Origin: Parahaliea aestuarii
Lineage (GTDB): Bacteria; Pseudomonadota; Gammaproteobacteria; Pseudomonadales; Halieaceae
Reading direction: 5' to 3'
Length of the DNA stretch: 64,000 nucleotides
Assembly (NCBI RefSeq): GCF_008064635.1
Contig: NZ_VRYZ01000002.1
Coordinates: 617,957-681,956 of the forward strand
The notes beneath the pieces were generated by a model. That model searched no databases. It was not told where the DNA came from and saw only the letters and a list, made by a program, of their open reading frames with translations. Within the stretch, counting starts at the first letter, position 1. Every line of letters starts with the position of its first letter. Both the position numbers and the translations under genes were made by a program. Positions 35,071 to 45,315 of this stretch are shown piece by piece.

Positions 35071-35430
35071 TCAGCGGGAGGACAGGTAGACCTGCTCTCC
35101 CCAGCCGATCAGGACGCCATCCCGAAACACCAGCGGCGTCATCTCGTCGCGGGTGGTTTCACCATCGGCTTTAGTGCGGTGAGTGCGATAGAACCAGACC
35201 AGCATGGTGTCTTCACCGCGGCGGTAGGACTCCGAATCGCGCGGACTGCCTATCTTCTGCTGTACCTCATCCCGCGTCATTCCGATCTGCATGCCGCTGA
35301 TGGCGCTGCGGTTGTCCTGTTCTTCTTCGCGCCAATCGTGGCCGCTATCACCATCTGACTGAATCACCACGCAACCAGCGGCAGAGAGCATCAGCAGAAC
35401 CACTGCCAGGTATGGGGCCAGGGAAATCAC
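35071..35430 (-). CDS. DUF3192-family lipoprotein
   Basis: 119 residues from the GTG at 35430 (GGAGG 8 bases upstream). Signal ends in the lipobox LSAAGC. The mature domain matches DUF3192: NRSAISGMQIGMTRDEVQQKIGSP, then YRT and TTRDEMTPLVFRDGVLIGWG. These are SmpA/BamE-like small lipoproteins of gammaproteobacteria with no proven role. Confidence 0.88.
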   Translation of the reverse strand: MISLAPYLAVVLLMLSAAGCVVIQSDGDSGHDWREEEQDNRSAISGMQIGMTRDEVQQKIGSPRDSESYRRGEDTMLVWFYRTHRTKADGETTRDEMTPLVFRDGVLIGWGEQVYLSSR

Positions 35431-35546
35431 CGTCGTATCCTCCAATCTGTATCTTCAGGGGGCGACACCATGTCGCACCGGACAGGTGATATAGTCGACC
35501 ATAACACTAGTTGCAGCAATGCGACTCGTCGCAGCGGGCACTCGCT

Positions 35547-36827
35547 TTATCGAAGCGGCTCCGCCTCGTCGTCGGCGAAACTGTAGTGGGCACCCAGTTC
35601 GGAAATGCGAATGCGGTTGGCGAACACGGAGAACGCCAGGTAGGCGGCGAGCCCGTTGGTGCGCAGCATCCAGGGCGGCAGGTACATCGGCGCGGCGATA
35701 TCGCCCGCCTCGAACAGGGGCGCCAGGCGTACCACATCGCCTACCGTCATGCGGCCGGCAAACAGGTGGCGACACAGGCGCAGGCGATTGTGCTTCAGAG
35801 CCCAGCGGAAAAAAGTGTGCACTTCCATCAGCCCGTGCAGGTAGACCGTGTCCTTGGTAAAGGCGCTGCCACCGGTTACCGGCGCACCGCGATAGATGCG
35901 CATGGCGGAGTTGAAGCTCTCGACCTCCGTCTGCCCGGCGTCGAGGAAATAGCGGAACACATCGATAAAATCCGCCCCGCGCAGGGCCATGTCGATGGCA
36001 ATAATGCGCAGGGCAATGCGCTGCAGGCGGCGGATATCCACCGCACCGGTCACCAGTTCGGCAAACGTCGCCAGCCCCTCCTGGGTTCCCGTGGTGCGCG
36101 GCGCCCCCAGGCTCAGGCTGCGGAAGTGCGGCTGCTCGCGGCCGTTGATGGCGGTGAGACTGTGGACGAAAGCCTCGTGCTCCAGCAACTGGTTGAGGTC
36201 GTATTCGGAAAAGGGCGTACCCGCCCGCAGGCGGATGCGGGTGGCGCCAGCGGCGGCCTTGGAAGCCAGATTCTCGTCGATGACCACCTCGATATCATGG
36301 CGATCAATCACCTTGCCGATGCGCTCGCTCAATTCCCGCTGCAACACCTCGGCCGACAGGCAGTAGTCCGCTTCATGCAGGCTGTACTCCTGTTCGTAGG
36401 CTGCAGTGACTTCGATAAAATGCCGGGCGGCATCGATATTGTGCACGGTACCGCCGGCAATGGAGTCCCCGGGTTTGCCATACAGTGACAGGGAACGCGC
36501 GGTGACCGCGGCAGTACCCCGGGCTTCCAGCAGGCGCGCGGCATCGTGGTAGGAGCGTGCGGTGCTGTGAAGATAGCGCCCGAGGGGGTGGTGGGTATCC
36601 AGCTCCGCCATCAGGGTATCGAGGGCGCGCAGGGTATCCGCGTGACTCTGGCGTTCGTAGTTGACTTCGGGCAGGCGGGGATTGCCCGCGCGCCACTCCT
36701 GCAGAAAGCTCAGTTGCACTTCTCGCGGCCAGCTCAGGCTGCTGAGCAGCTTGATGTCCTGCACCATGGCCACCAGGCGCTGGTCCCAGCGGGCGAAGGG
36801 GGCTAGCTGTGGCGACAGTTCGTGCAT
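35547..36827 (-). CDS. DUF1704 (QEGLA-motif) metallopeptidase-like protein
   Basis: 426 residues from the ATG at 36827. It carries the family motif GTQEGLATFAEL (about residue 247) and a zinc site HEAFVH at about 217-222, the HExxxH arrangement of the DUF1704/MATCAP group. Eukaryotic members are tubulin tyrosine carboxypeptidases. Bacterial members were annotated as flavohemoglobin-expression-modulating proteins without mechanism. A cytosolic carboxypeptidase role on an unknown bacterial protein is the best guess. No Shine-Dalgarno is obvious, so the start could be upstream. Confidence 0.88.
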   Translation of the reverse strand: MHELSPQLAPFARWDQRLVAMVQDIKLLSSLSWPREVQLSFLQEWRAGNPRLPEVNYERQSHADTLRALDTLMAELDTHHPLGRYLHSTARSYHDAARLLEARGTAAVTARSLSLYGKPGDSIAGGTVHNIDAARHFIEVTAAYEQEYSLHEADYCLSAEVLQRELSERIGKVIDRHDIEVVIDENLASKAAAGATRIRLRAGTPFSEYDLNQLLEHEAFVHSLTAINGREQPHFRSLSLGAPRTTGTQEGLATFAELVTGAVDIRRLQRIALRIIAIDMALRGADFIDVFRYFLDAGQTEVESFNSAMRIYRGAPVTGGSAFTKDTVYLHGLMEVHTFFRWALKHNRLRLCRHLFAGRMTVGDVVRLAPLFEAGDIAAPMYLPPWMLRTNGLAAYLAFSVFANRIRISELGAHYSFADDEAEPLR

Positions 36828-36974
36828 GGTGTTGCGGAACCTCTTCAAGCGACACTTTTGCCTCAGTATAGAACGCCGCCAGGCTGTGCCCCAGACAGGG
36901 ATTTCGGCATTTGTTCGCCCCGGCCCGACGCACACACCGGGCAGGTGTCATGCATCACGCCCATATCCTGCTCC

Positions 36975-38768
36975 CTAGGCGATCGCCCCGACCACTTCCG
37001 GCGCTTCGATTTCCACCCGGTTGCGACCGGCAGCCTTGCCGCGATAGAGGGCCGCGTCGGCGCGGGCAATGCACTGCTCCAGGTTGTCCCCGGTAACGAA
37101 GGTGGCCAACCCCAGGGTCAGGGTCACCGCCATTTCCTGCCCAGCGTAGTGGAAGCGGTGGCCGGCGACGCAAGAGCGCAGGTTCTCGGCGAGGGCGGCG
37201 GCCCCGGGCCCGCTGGTTTCCGGCACGATCAGGATAAATTCCTCGCCACCCCAGCGGGCCAGCGTATCCATGTCCCGCAGGCGCTGGCACAGCAAGCCCG
37301 CCACTTCCTGCAGTACAAAATCGCCACAGGCGTGACCGTGGCGGTCGTTGAACTGCTTGAAATGATCGAGATCCACCAGCATCACAGAGAATGTACGCCC
37401 GGTGCGCTGAAAGCGCTGCACCTCTGCCGCCGCGATGTCGAGCAGCCCGCGCCGGTTGAGCAGGCCGGTGAGCGGGTCCTCCCTGGCTGCCACCGCCAGC
37501 CGGCGGTTGGCCGAGCGCAATTCGGCAGTCTGCTGCGCCACCTCGCTTTCCAGGCTGGTCAGCACCGTGGTGAAACGATTGGCCAGGGAAATCACCATCG
37601 ACAGCATGATGGCCACAAAACCGACCGGCAACAGCCGCGGCGTTGTCAAACCCGCAATATCAATCAGTATGTCGTTGGCACAGGCGGCGATAAAGATGAC
37701 CAGGCCGATCAGCGAGGTGCGCGCCTCGGGATTGCCGGTTCTCGCCGCCCGCAAAATCTGCCAGGGCATCCACAGTAACACCGGCAGGCACAGCATCTCC
37801 CAGTAGAACAGGGTTCTGAACAGGATGGACATACCCGGCACGCAAAGCACCAACAGTGAAAACACCAGAAAAGCGCCCTGATAAGCCCGCATCAGAAGGC
37901 CCGCCGGCTTTGCCAGCAGCGACAGCAGCATCTGGATAAACAGGGCTGGAAGAAGGTAGATCGTGCCAAATTCTACTTTCTCATAGAGGGCAAACGGCCA
38001 ATCCAGGTAGTACCTCAATTGACTGGATAGAAAGGCGTAGAGGCTGATATTCAGCGCCACCAGGCCATACCAGAAATAGGTGCGCAACTGCCGGTTGCGG
38101 CTGAAAAGGTAGAGGTGGTAGAGCCCGAATCCGGCAAACAGAATGCACATGGCCACTGCGGGCAATTCATTGAAGAAACTCGCGGCAATCAGGTCGCGAT
38201 AATAGCCGATACGGAATGCGCCCTCGTGTGGCCCCTCACCCCACAGAGAGGTGGACAGTGCACTGCCCCCCCACACACGCATGGCCAGCACCAGTTCGCC
38301 CTGCGCGGTCAGCGCCGAGGCCGGTATGGCGTAGACCTGCATGCGATCGTAGTTGACCTCGCTATCCGGCGGCAAAGCCCCGACGCCGCCAACCAGTTCA
38401 CCGCCGATGTAGAGCTCATAGGCACTGAGTACCTTGCCGATCTGCACCCCCAGCAGCGGAGATTGCCCGCCAGCCGCTTCGATATTGCCCTGCAGCTGGA
38501 TGGTCAGGCGATACCAGGAAAATTGCAGGGCTTCCTGTGCCCCACCCTTTGGTGCCCGATGCGGAATCGTGCGCGTCGGCCAGTCACTGTCATCGAATTC
38601 CGGCGCAGCCCAGGCCAGATTGTCACCCGGCTGGAAGCGCCAGCCGCCCGCCAGGGAAGCCCCCTGCGCCAGCGCATCGCGGGAAAGCAGGCGATCAGCT
38701 GCGCCAACCGGGGCTATGCACAGCAGTGCCAGCACCAGTAACAGGCCTTGAATACGCACGATTTTCAT
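36975..38768 (-). CDS. 7TMR-DISM diguanylate cyclase
   Basis: 597 residues from the ATG at 38768, followed by a signal-like segment (MKIVRIQGLLLVLALLCIAPVGA). The periplasmic part is a carbohydrate-binding-like jelly roll (GWRFQPGDNLAWAAPEFDDSDWP). Seven membrane helices follow (about 195-400), then a short coiled coil and a GGDEF domain with intact RWGGEEF (GGEEF at 507-511) and the upstream RxxD-like region. It should make c-di-GMP in response to a periplasmic ligand. The long 5' region (38769-38984) contains structured repeats described separately. Confidence 0.92.
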   Translation of the reverse strand: MKIVRIQGLLLVLALLCIAPVGAADRLLSRDALAQGASLAGGWRFQPGDNLAWAAPEFDDSDWPTRTIPHRAPKGGAQEALQFSWYRLTIQLQGNIEAAGGQSPLLGVQIGKVLSAYELYIGGELVGGVGALPPDSEVNYDRMQVYAIPASALTAQGELVLAMRVWGGSALSTSLWGEGPHEGAFRIGYYRDLIAASFFNELPAVAMCILFAGFGLYHLYLFSRNRQLRTYFWYGLVALNISLYAFLSSQLRYYLDWPFALYEKVEFGTIYLLPALFIQMLLSLLAKPAGLLMRAYQGAFLVFSLLVLCVPGMSILFRTLFYWEMLCLPVLLWMPWQILRAARTGNPEARTSLIGLVIFIAACANDILIDIAGLTTPRLLPVGFVAIMLSMVISLANRFTTVLTSLESEVAQQTAELRSANRRLAVAAREDPLTGLLNRRGLLDIAAAEVQRFQRTGRTFSVMLVDLDHFKQFNDRHGHACGDFVLQEVAGLLCQRLRDMDTLARWGGEEFILIVPETSGPGAAALAENLRSCVAGHRFHYAGQEMAVTLTLGLATFVTGDNLEQCIARADAALYRGKAAGRNRVEIEAPEVVGAIA

Positions 38769-38840
38769 GCCGGTTGTCACTTCCCTGACTCCGCGAAATG
38801 TGACGAGAGCCCACAGCCACCCTCCCGCTCCCTGGGCGGG

Positions 38841-39002
38841 TGCCTGACGGCGAGCCGGGTTCACATTTCCCCCTGGGGGAAGTGTGTTAAATCCGCCCCC
38901 GTCAGGCAAGCACTGATTTGGCTGTGATCGATGCCCGGTAAAGGTAAATCCGCGAAAGCCATCGGCAGGCCGAATCCCGTGCACACTCTACACCCCGGGC
39001 AT
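38841..39002. other. Structured intergenic element: two nested hairpin modules
   Basis: Within the 346-bp gap between the divergent GGDEF and ZIP genes, TGCCTGACGG (38841-38850) pairs with CCGTCAGGCA (38899-38908) and encloses a near-perfect hairpin TTCCCCC/GGGGGAA. A second module has ATGCCCGG (38931-38938) pairing with CCGGGCAT (38995-39002) and encloses CGGC/GCCG and GCGAAAGC mini-hairpins. The rest of the gap shows nothing coding. The second module slightly resembles a GEMM-type riboswitch but lacks its core on close comparison. Confidence 0.55.
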
Positions 39003-39114
39003 AGTTGTTCTCCGCCGGGCAATCGGCCGATGTCCAGTTAGCGGATAGTCTCCCCGGCCGCAGAATCAGGTATGGTAAGGCCAATGTTACCTTGCCAAAG
39101 CGGATACCGTAGCG

Positions 39115-39870
39115 ATGTCTCCTGCCATCAGCGCACTGTTCTGGGGGTTTATCTCCGGCGGCGCCCTCATCCTGGGCGCCGCCATCGGTTTCTACCTCTC
39201 CGTTCCCCGGCGCATTGCCGCCGGCATCATGGCCTTCGGCAGTGGCGTCCTGATATCGGCACTGTCCTTCGAGTTGATGGGAGAGGCCTTCGCCAGTGCC
39301 GGCCTGGGAGCAACCGCCGCCGGCTTCCTGCTCGGAGCCATTGTCTACGCCATCGCCAACCGGGCGCTGGCTCAGCAGGGTGCCAAACACCGCAAGCGCT
39401 CCGGGGAACAACAACCCAGTGAAGATGAACAAAGCGGCAGCGGTACCGCGATCGCGCTGGGCGCCCTGCTCGACGGCGTGCCCGAATCCATTGTGATTGG
39501 CCTCGGCATCCTGCACGGCGGCGCCGTGAGCATCGCCACCGTTGCGGCGATTTTTCTTTCCAACCTGCCCGAGGGGATTTCCAGCTCCGCGGGCATGCGC
39601 AAGGCGGGCCGCTCAGCGGGCTACGTTTTCGGCGTCTGGACCGGCATCACCCTCGCCTGTGCCCTCTCCGCCCTGGCGGGCTACACCCTGTTCGACAACC
39701 TTCCCAACGAAGTGGTGGCCGCTACCACCGCTGTGGCGGCGGGCGCCATGCTGACCATGATTGTCGACACCATGATTCCCGAGGCCTTTGCCGAGACACG
39801 GGACTGGGCCGGGCTGATTGCGGTGCTGGGCTTTCTGGTGTCGTTTGGGCTGTCGCAGGGGGTGGGGTGA
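39115..39870 (+). CDS. ZIP-family metal transporter
   Basis: 251 residues, eight hydrophobic segments. The conserved metal site motifs are clear: helix [23 protein letters not shown] and helix [15 protein letters not shown] Lys/Glu/Gln-rich cytosolic loop ([17 protein letters not shown]) lies before them, as in ZIP proteins. Imports zinc or another divalent metal. Divergent from the diguanylate cyclase. Confidence 0.9.
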   Translation: MSPAISALFWGFISGGALILGAAIGFYLSVPRRIAAGIMAFGSGVLISALSFELMGEAFASAGLGATAAGFLLGAIVYAIANRALAQQGAKHRKRSGEQQPSEDEQSGSGTAIALGALLDGVPESIVIGLGILHGGAVSIATVAAIFLSNLPEGISSSAGMRKAGRSAGYVFGVWTGITLACALSALAGYTLFDNLPNEVVAATTAVAAGAMLTMIVDTMIPEAFAETRDWAGLIAVLGFLVSFGLSQGVG

Positions 39871-39982
39871 TAAAGCACCTGAATTAGGCACAGCGGAGCC
39901 GTTCACCACGACCATTACCGGCCAACTCGCGCGATGCACTGCTATAGTTATCGCATCATCGGCTCGCAAGGGGGCAATCGCT

Positions 39983-40972
39983 GTGAAAGTGGCCGTATTC
40001 AGTACCAAACGCTACGACAGGGACTTTCTTGAGCGGGCCAACGTGCACCACGGCCACACCCTCACCTACCTGGAACCCCACCTGACAGGTGCCACCGCCA
40101 GCCTGGCGAAAGGTTTTGACGCGGCCTGTATTTTCGTCAACGACCACGCCGACGCACAGGTACTGGAACAATTCGCAGCGTTTGGTATCCGCCTGCTGGC
40201 ACTGCGCTGTGCCGGCTTCAACCAGGTCGATCTCGGCGCCGCAGGCGCGCACGGCATTACTGTCGTTCGCGTCCCTTCCTACTCGCCTCACGCGGTGGCG
40301 GAACATGCGCTGACCCTGATGCTGAGTTTGAACCGTCGCATTCACCGGGCCTATAACCGGGTTCGCGATGGCAACTTCGCACTGAATGGCCTGCTCGGCT
40401 TCGACATGTATGGAAAAACCGTTGGCGTTATCGGCACCGGAAAAATCGGCCTGATCATGACAGGTATCCTGACCGGCCTTGGATGCAAGGTGATTGCATT
40501 CGACCCATCGCCCGCAAAAAACCTGCCTGCAGACGCCAGTTATGTGGACCTGGCGGAGCTGTATGCGCAATCAGATATTGTGACGCTGCACTGCCCGCTG
40601 ACGGCCGACACCCATCACCTGATCAACGGCGCGGCGCTGGCAGCCATGAAAAACGGCGTGATGTTGATCAATACCAGTCGCGGCGCGCTGATCGATACCC
40701 GCGCTGCGATCGAGGGACTGAAGTCGGGCCACATCGGCTACCTCGGACTCGACGTCTACGAGGAGGAAGATGAGCTGTTCTTCGACGACCTCTCCAACCA
40801 GGTAATGCGGGATGACGTATTCGCGCGGCTTCTGACCTTCCCCAACGTACTCATCACTGGCCACCAGGGCTTTTTTACCCGCGAGGCGCTGGCGGCAATA
40901 GCGGAAACCACACTCGCAAACATTACCAATTACGCATTGGGCCGGCAGCCGCTGTTCACCGTTTCCGGCTGA
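39983..40972 (+). CDS. ldhA: D-lactate dehydrogenase-like 2-hydroxyacid dehydrogenase
   Basis: 329 residues from the GTG at 39983 (GGGGG about 10 bases upstream), the same length as E. coli LdhA. NAD-binding motif VIGTGKIG at about 150-157. The catalytic Arg lies in NTSRGALID, Glu in the [11 protein letters not shown] region and His in ITGHQGFF. Fermentative reduction of pyruvate to D-lactate is most likely. Confidence 0.9.
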   Translation: MKVAVFSTKRYDRDFLERANVHHGHTLTYLEPHLTGATASLAKGFDAACIFVNDHADAQVLEQFAAFGIRLLALRCAGFNQVDLGAAGAHGITVVRVPSYSPHAVAEHALTLMLSLNRRIHRAYNRVRDGNFALNGLLGFDMYGKTVGVIGTGKIGLIMTGILTGLGCKVIAFDPSPAKNLPADASYVDLAELYAQSDIVTLHCPLTADTHHLINGAALAAMKNGVMLINTSRGALIDTRAAIEGLKSGHIGYLGLDVYEEEDELFFDDLSNQVMRDDVFARLLTFPNVLITGHQGFFTREALAAIAETTLANITNYALGRQPLFTVSG

Positions 40973-41036
40973 GCCCGATCTCGACGCCACTCCGTGTGGT
41001 TCCCACGTTTATCACCAGCACAATCACCCCGGGTCG

Positions 41037-41930
41037 CTACGACAGCAGAGGCAACAATGCCTCACTCAACACGGGTGCCATGTCGATTGCATTCGTGGCG
41101 TGGCTGATGCAATCGGTACTCCAGATTTCCCCGACCCCGGCAGCGCGCAAAATGTCCAGTGCATCGTCAGCAAACAGCGCATGGGTGACAGCAACATCCA
41201 CTGACAGAGCCCCCGCCTGCAACAATCGTTCACAGGCCCGGGCCAGGGTGCGGCCGGAACTGGCGATATCATCCATCAGCACGACCTGCTGCCCGGCAAT
41301 CGGCATCGATGGCAGGGTGATGTCGACATCTCTGTCACCGCGGCGCACCTTGCTACAGACCCCATAGGCGCAGCCAAGACGCCTGGCGGCGACCTCCACC
41401 CACTGCCGGGATTCCGCATCCGGCCCGATCAGCAGTGGACTGGCATGCCGGCGCCCAATCAGCTCGGCCAGGCGCGGGGAGCCCTGCAGGGCGATAGCGT
41501 GATCTACCGGGATTGCCTCGATGAGGCTATGGGTACGGTGCAGGTGCGGGTCGACGGTAATCACCGCGTCGAAAAGCCCGGCAAGAAACGCACCGATCAC
41601 TCGCTGGCTGACGACTTCGCCGGGGTGAAAGGCGATGTCCTGACGCATGTAGGCCAGATAGGGCGCCACCAACAGCAGGCGGGAAATTCCTGCTTCGCGG
41701 GCGTGGCGGGCGATCAACAACAGTTCGATGAGTTTGTCATTGGGGCGATCCAGGCTGCGGTAAACCACCAGCGTATCGACCGGTGACGCCACCTCTGCAA
41801 TTGGTAGCGTCAGCCGCAACTCCTGATCGGGAAAGCGGTGACACTGATACGGAGCCGATGGCAGTCCACTGGCCTTTGCCAGGCGCCCGGCAACGGGGGC
41901 TTCATCCAGACTGTAGAGCAGCAGCGCCAT
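41037..41930 (-). CDS. PRPP-synthetase-family protein
   Basis: 297 residues. It keeps the Prs layout: RFPDQELRL for FxDGE, NDKLIELLLIARHAREAG, AYMRQD, TVDPHLH, a loop with SKVRRGD (Lys194) and the PRPP-binding VVLMDDIASSGRTL (Asp220-Asp221). The Prs flexible-loop Lys/Arg pair appears conserved. It is slightly shorter than housekeeping Prs (about 315) and several allosteric residues differ. It starts 2 bases after the phosphorylase stop, so the two products very likely act together. Expected reaction: ribose 5-phosphate plus ATP to PRPP plus AMP. A different ribose-phosphate substrate is possible given its partner. Confidence 0.85.
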   Translation of the reverse strand: MALLLYSLDEAPVAGRLAKASGLPSAPYQCHRFPDQELRLTLPIAEVASPVDTLVVYRSLDRPNDKLIELLLIARHAREAGISRLLLVAPYLAYMRQDIAFHPGEVVSQRVIGAFLAGLFDAVITVDPHLHRTHSLIEAIPVDHAIALQGSPRLAELIGRRHASPLLIGPDAESRQWVEVAARRLGCAYGVCSKVRRGDRDVDITLPSMPIAGQQVVLMDDIASSGRTLARACERLLQAGALSVDVAVTHALFADDALDILRAAGVGEIWSTDCISHATNAIDMAPVLSEALLPLLS

Positions 41931-41932
41931 GG

Positions 41933-43516
41933 TCAGAACTCCACAGAAACACGGGTTAGCTGCTCAGCAGCACCGATGAAATAGCCGCTATTCCTGTCAC
42001 AGGCCTCACTGGCAAACGCTTGCTCCGTAGGGTAGGCGGCATAAACCCGATAAAGCGGATCGCCGCTCGACACCCGATCGCCAAGCTTCACCAGCAGGTC
42101 GACGCCCGCTCCCGAAGCCTTGGGCGCACCGGCGAGCCGGGCAATGCGGGCCAGCTGCTGATTGTCGATTCCCACCACCATCCCGGCCTGCGACGCCTTC
42201 ACCTCAAAACTGAGCGGTGACAGGCAGGGCTTGTCAGGGTCAAAGTGCTTCGCCCCCTGGGCATCAATGATCGCGCGCATCTTTTGCAGTGCGCGGCCCG
42301 AATCGAGAATATCCCGGGCAAGACCGTAACCTTCACCCCCGCGCACACCGGCATCGAACTCCAACATGCGGCCCGCAAGGCGCAGTGCCTTTTCCCGCAG
42401 GTCGGTGGGCGCCAGCGGGTGATTTTCCAACACCCTCAACACATCGCGCGCCTCCAGCACGGGGCCGATACCATTACCTACCGGTTGCCGGCCATCGGTG
42501 ATCACCACGTCGATCACCAGTCCCATGCGCCGGGCGACAAATTCAAACAGCCTGCGCAGGCGTTGGGCATCCGGCATCGAGCGGACCTTGGCGGTCGGTC
42601 CAATGGGGATATCCAGCAGCAAATGGCTGGAGCCGGCGGAGATTTTCTTCGACAGAATCGACGCGACCATCTGCCCCGGAGAGTCGATCGAGAGCGGTCG
42701 CTCCACGGAGATCAATACATCATCCGCGGGAGACAGATCACTGGTACCACCCCAGGCCAGACACCCCCGATGCCGGCGCACGATCTCCATCAGCCGTTCA
42801 AAGGGCATTTCCACCGAGGCCAGTACCTCCATGGTATCGGCCGTCCCCGCCGGTGAAGTAATCGCGCGGGATGAGGTTTTCGGACACAACATGTTGTGCG
42901 CGGCGACAATCGGCACCACCAGCATTGAGGTGCGGTTCCCGGGAATGCCGCCGACGCAGTGTTTATCTACCACCGGGTACTCGTGCCAGTCCAGGCGCCG
43001 CCCCACCCTGCTCATGGCGTCGGTGAGGTAGAACACTTCCTCACGATCCAGCTCGCCCTGGTTACAGGCCACTACAAAGGCGGTCAGTTCAATCTTCGAG
43101 TAGCGGTGCGAGGCAATGTCCTCCACGATGCCGGCGAAGTCATCCTGAGCGAGGCGCTCGCCGGCGATCTTGCGATGCAGGGCGGGGATTGAGCGGGGTG
43201 GCTCCGCCTGCGATACCGTCACGCCGCAGCCCTCGGCTACGCCCAGTTGCACAAAGGCGTCTTCGGACAAACCCAGCTGCTGGCAACCGACAATGGCACT
43301 GTCGTCGACGACGTTGACACTGGCGAGAATACAGCGGCCGTTTGCCCGCACTTCCACTTTGGAAAGCGCCTGGAAACCCTCCGCCCGGTAGATCGCACAG
43401 TCGCGATGCAGATAGGCAACGTTTTCGCGATAGGTATCGATACCGACCCGGCGCAAGGCAAGTGGTTGTGGCGCTTCACTTTGTGCAGCGCTATCGCGGC
43501 TGCTCTGCTTGCTCAT
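41933..43516 (-). CDS. AMP/thymidine phosphorylase family enzyme (archaeal-type DeoA)
   Basis: 527 residues, longer than bacterial thymidine phosphorylase (about 440). An extra N-terminal domain of about 95 residues precedes the helical domain, as in archaeal AMP phosphorylase. Core motifs: [46 protein letters not shown] and [13 protein letters not shown]. The family cleaves AMP or pyrimidine nucleotides with phosphate, releasing the base and ribose 1,5-bisphosphate, or acts on nucleosides. It is followed within 2 bp by the PRPP-synthetase homologue and preceded by a phosphate cotransporter gene, which favours a phosphate-consuming nucleotide-salvage role. Confidence 0.88.
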   Translation of the reverse strand: MSKQSSRDSAAQSEAPQPLALRRVGIDTYRENVAYLHRDCAIYRAEGFQALSKVEVRANGRCILASVNVVDDSAIVGCQQLGLSEDAFVQLGVAEGCGVTVSQAEPPRSIPALHRKIAGERLAQDDFAGIVEDIASHRYSKIELTAFVVACNQGELDREEVFYLTDAMSRVGRRLDWHEYPVVDKHCVGGIPGNRTSMLVVPIVAAHNMLCPKTSSRAITSPAGTADTMEVLASVEMPFERLMEIVRRHRGCLAWGGTSDLSPADDVLISVERPLSIDSPGQMVASILSKKISAGSSHLLLDIPIGPTAKVRSMPDAQRLRRLFEFVARRMGLVIDVVITDGRQPVGNGIGPVLEARDVLRVLENHPLAPTDLREKALRLAGRMLEFDAGVRGGEGYGLARDILDSGRALQKMRAIIDAQGAKHFDPDKPCLSPLSFEVKASQAGMVVGIDNQQLARIARLAGAPKASGAGVDLLVKLGDRVSSGDPLYRVYAAYPTEQAFASEACDRNSGYFIGAAEQLTRVSVEF

Positions 43517-43580
43517 GGAGCTTCTCCCGGTGCCTGTCTACAGGCGATATTGTGCGATAACTCTGGTCACGCGCCAGCGC

Positions 43581-45206
43581 TCAGCCCTGCAATGAGTGCA
43601 GCAAGTCTTTGACGGCATGGTGCAGGTCCCGATTGACATTCAGCATGTTGGTCAACTCGGTGCCGCTGACTACATCGCCCGCCGCCATAGCGCTCACACG
43701 CAGGTTAGCCGCTTCGTAATCCCGATCATTGGCTCCCGACAGGTCGGCCACCTCCTCCTCACGGTCTCCACGTCGCCCATCTTCACTGGCCAGTCGAAGG
43801 TAGTGGGAGATGGCGGCAGTCATATACCTGCGGTGTTCACGGTAAAGCGACTGCACCTCGTCCAGCTCACTGTGACGCTGGTTCACCAGGTTTTCCCGAA
43901 TGTCCTTGAGTGTCTTGCTACTGTAACTCAGCGAGCGTGCTTCATGGGTCTGGCGCTGAATTGTACCCGCCTGTTCTGCGTTCAGCGGCTCGGCCTGCAG
44001 GTCAAATGAGAACGCCAGTAATTCTGACTCCCACTGCTTGAGCCGTGCATAGCGCTCTTCCACAGTCACCGCCTCGCGGGACACGACCTCCAGTTCCCGT
44101 GTCAGTTCTGACCGGATATTCAGCCCTTCTACCGGAATTTTAAAGAAGTGCAGACTGAGAGCCATTGCATTCAGACGCATGCTATGCAGTAACTTGCCGC
44201 TGGCGACCAGGGCAGCATCCGGCACGCGAGTGGGTACTGAGCCGAGCTCAACGACTTCACTTGCACGGCGACAAAAACGCCGCCCCAGCCAATGCGACCA
44301 GACTTTCAGCCAGGGCAGGAACAGCAGCAAGCCGACAAGATTGAACAGGCTGTGAAATAGCGCCAGCGTGTAAAGCGGATCCGACAGGCCAATGAAGGAC
44401 TGGATGGCCGGCAAGAGGGGCAGTAGAACCACCAGCGCCAGGACATCCACTATCAGGTTGAACAGCAAGTGCGCCAGGGCCAACTGGCGTTTGACCGCGC
44501 TGCCGCCAATGCTGCCGATCAAGGTTGTGCTGGTCGTTCCCAGATCGGCGCCGATAACCAAAGCTGCGGCAGCCCCAATATCCACCAGGCCGCCGTGGAG
44601 AGCCGCAAGCGTAAGCATCATGACTGCCGAGCTCGACTGGATCAGCGCGGCCATTGCGATACCGGCGAGGAAATACACCAGCACTACCTGTCCCTGCAAC
44701 ACCTCGAGGTCCCAGCTCGCCGACACGGTCTCCATCGCGCCCTTCATGATATCCAGACCGAGCAGGATCAGCCCGATGCCGAATACCAAACGGCCCGTCG
44801 CCGCAACGCGAGAACTGGACACAGGTAGCATGACCAACAGCGCCCCCAGTGCCATCCCCGGCAGGGCCAATGCTTGCAGGGACAACTTGAATCCGATGGT
44901 AGCCACCATCCAGCCCGTTATGGTGGTGCCCAGATTGGCACCCAACAGAATCCCCACCGCGTTGTAGAGAGGAAGCACTCCGGCACTGGCGAAGGCCAGT
45001 ACCAGCAGGCTGACCAGGGAACTGCTCTGCAGTATCGCCGTTACCGCCACACCTACCGCAGCACTGCTGACCGGGGAGGCTGTTGAGCGCGACAACCAGC
45101 GCTGGAAAGTACGTCGCCCAAGAGCGCGCACGCCGCCCTCGAGTTCGTGCATGCCGAACAGGAACAGCGCCAGCCCAGTGCCGAGCGCGAGAAGCACGGG
45201 GAACAT
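43581..45206 (-). CDS. Na+/phosphate cotransporter (NptA/YjbB type)
   Basis: 541 residues from the ATG at 45206. Two inverted membrane repeats each carry the QSSS motif (TAILQSSSLVSLL and ALIQSSSAVMML), diagnostic of PF02690. From about residue 360 a soluble helical PhoU-like domain follows (SGKLLHSMRLNAMALSLHFF..., rich in Arg and Glu), as in many bacterial YjbB proteins. Imports or exports phosphate with sodium. It is the first gene of a possible second transcription unit: 237 bp separate it from the beta-CASP gene. Confidence 0.92.
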   Translation of the reverse strand: MFPVLLALGTGLALFLFGMHELEGGVRALGRRTFQRWLSRSTASPVSSAAVGVAVTAILQSSSLVSLLVLAFASAGVLPLYNAVGILLGANLGTTITGWMVATIGFKLSLQALALPGMALGALLVMLPVSSSRVAATGRLVFGIGLILLGLDIMKGAMETVSASWDLEVLQGQVVLVYFLAGIAMAALIQSSSAVMMLTLAALHGGLVDIGAAAALVIGADLGTTSTTLIGSIGGSAVKRQLALAHLLFNLIVDVLALVVLLPLLPAIQSFIGLSDPLYTLALFHSLFNLVGLLLFLPWLKVWSHWLGRRFCRRASEVVELGSVPTRVPDAALVASGKLLHSMRLNAMALSLHFFKIPVEGLNIRSELTRELEVVSREAVTVEERYARLKQWESELLAFSFDLQAEPLNAEQAGTIQRQTHEARSLSYSSKTLKDIRENLVNQRHSELDEVQSLYREHRRYMTAAISHYLRLASEDGRRGDREEEVADLSGANDRDYEAANLRVSAMAAGDVVSGTELTNMLNVNRDLHHAVKDLLHSLQG

Positions 45207-45315
45207 GCAGACAGTCCCTCTGACAGTAATCTCTGGTGTGCCGGGCCTGCAGCACGCAGCCAGCATGTTGCAGTATTGTCGTTGACGCCTATTCTGTCAC
45301 TGTTCTGGCGCGGCG

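Noticed and set aside
38931..39002. Possible c-di-GMP-I (GEMM) riboswitch
   Set aside because: Closing stem and a GGTAAA/GAAA resemblance exist, but the GACGCAAAGCC core and the 3' receptor are not present; kept only as an unnamed structured element.
38902..39516. Minus-strand frame of 204 codons
   Set aside because: Overlaps the ZIP transporter gene and shows no motif.
45249..45262. Second sigma-54 promoter before the phosphate cotransporter (minus strand TGGCTGCGTGCTGC)
   Set aside because: GG-to-GC spacing is 9, not 10, and -24 identity is poor.
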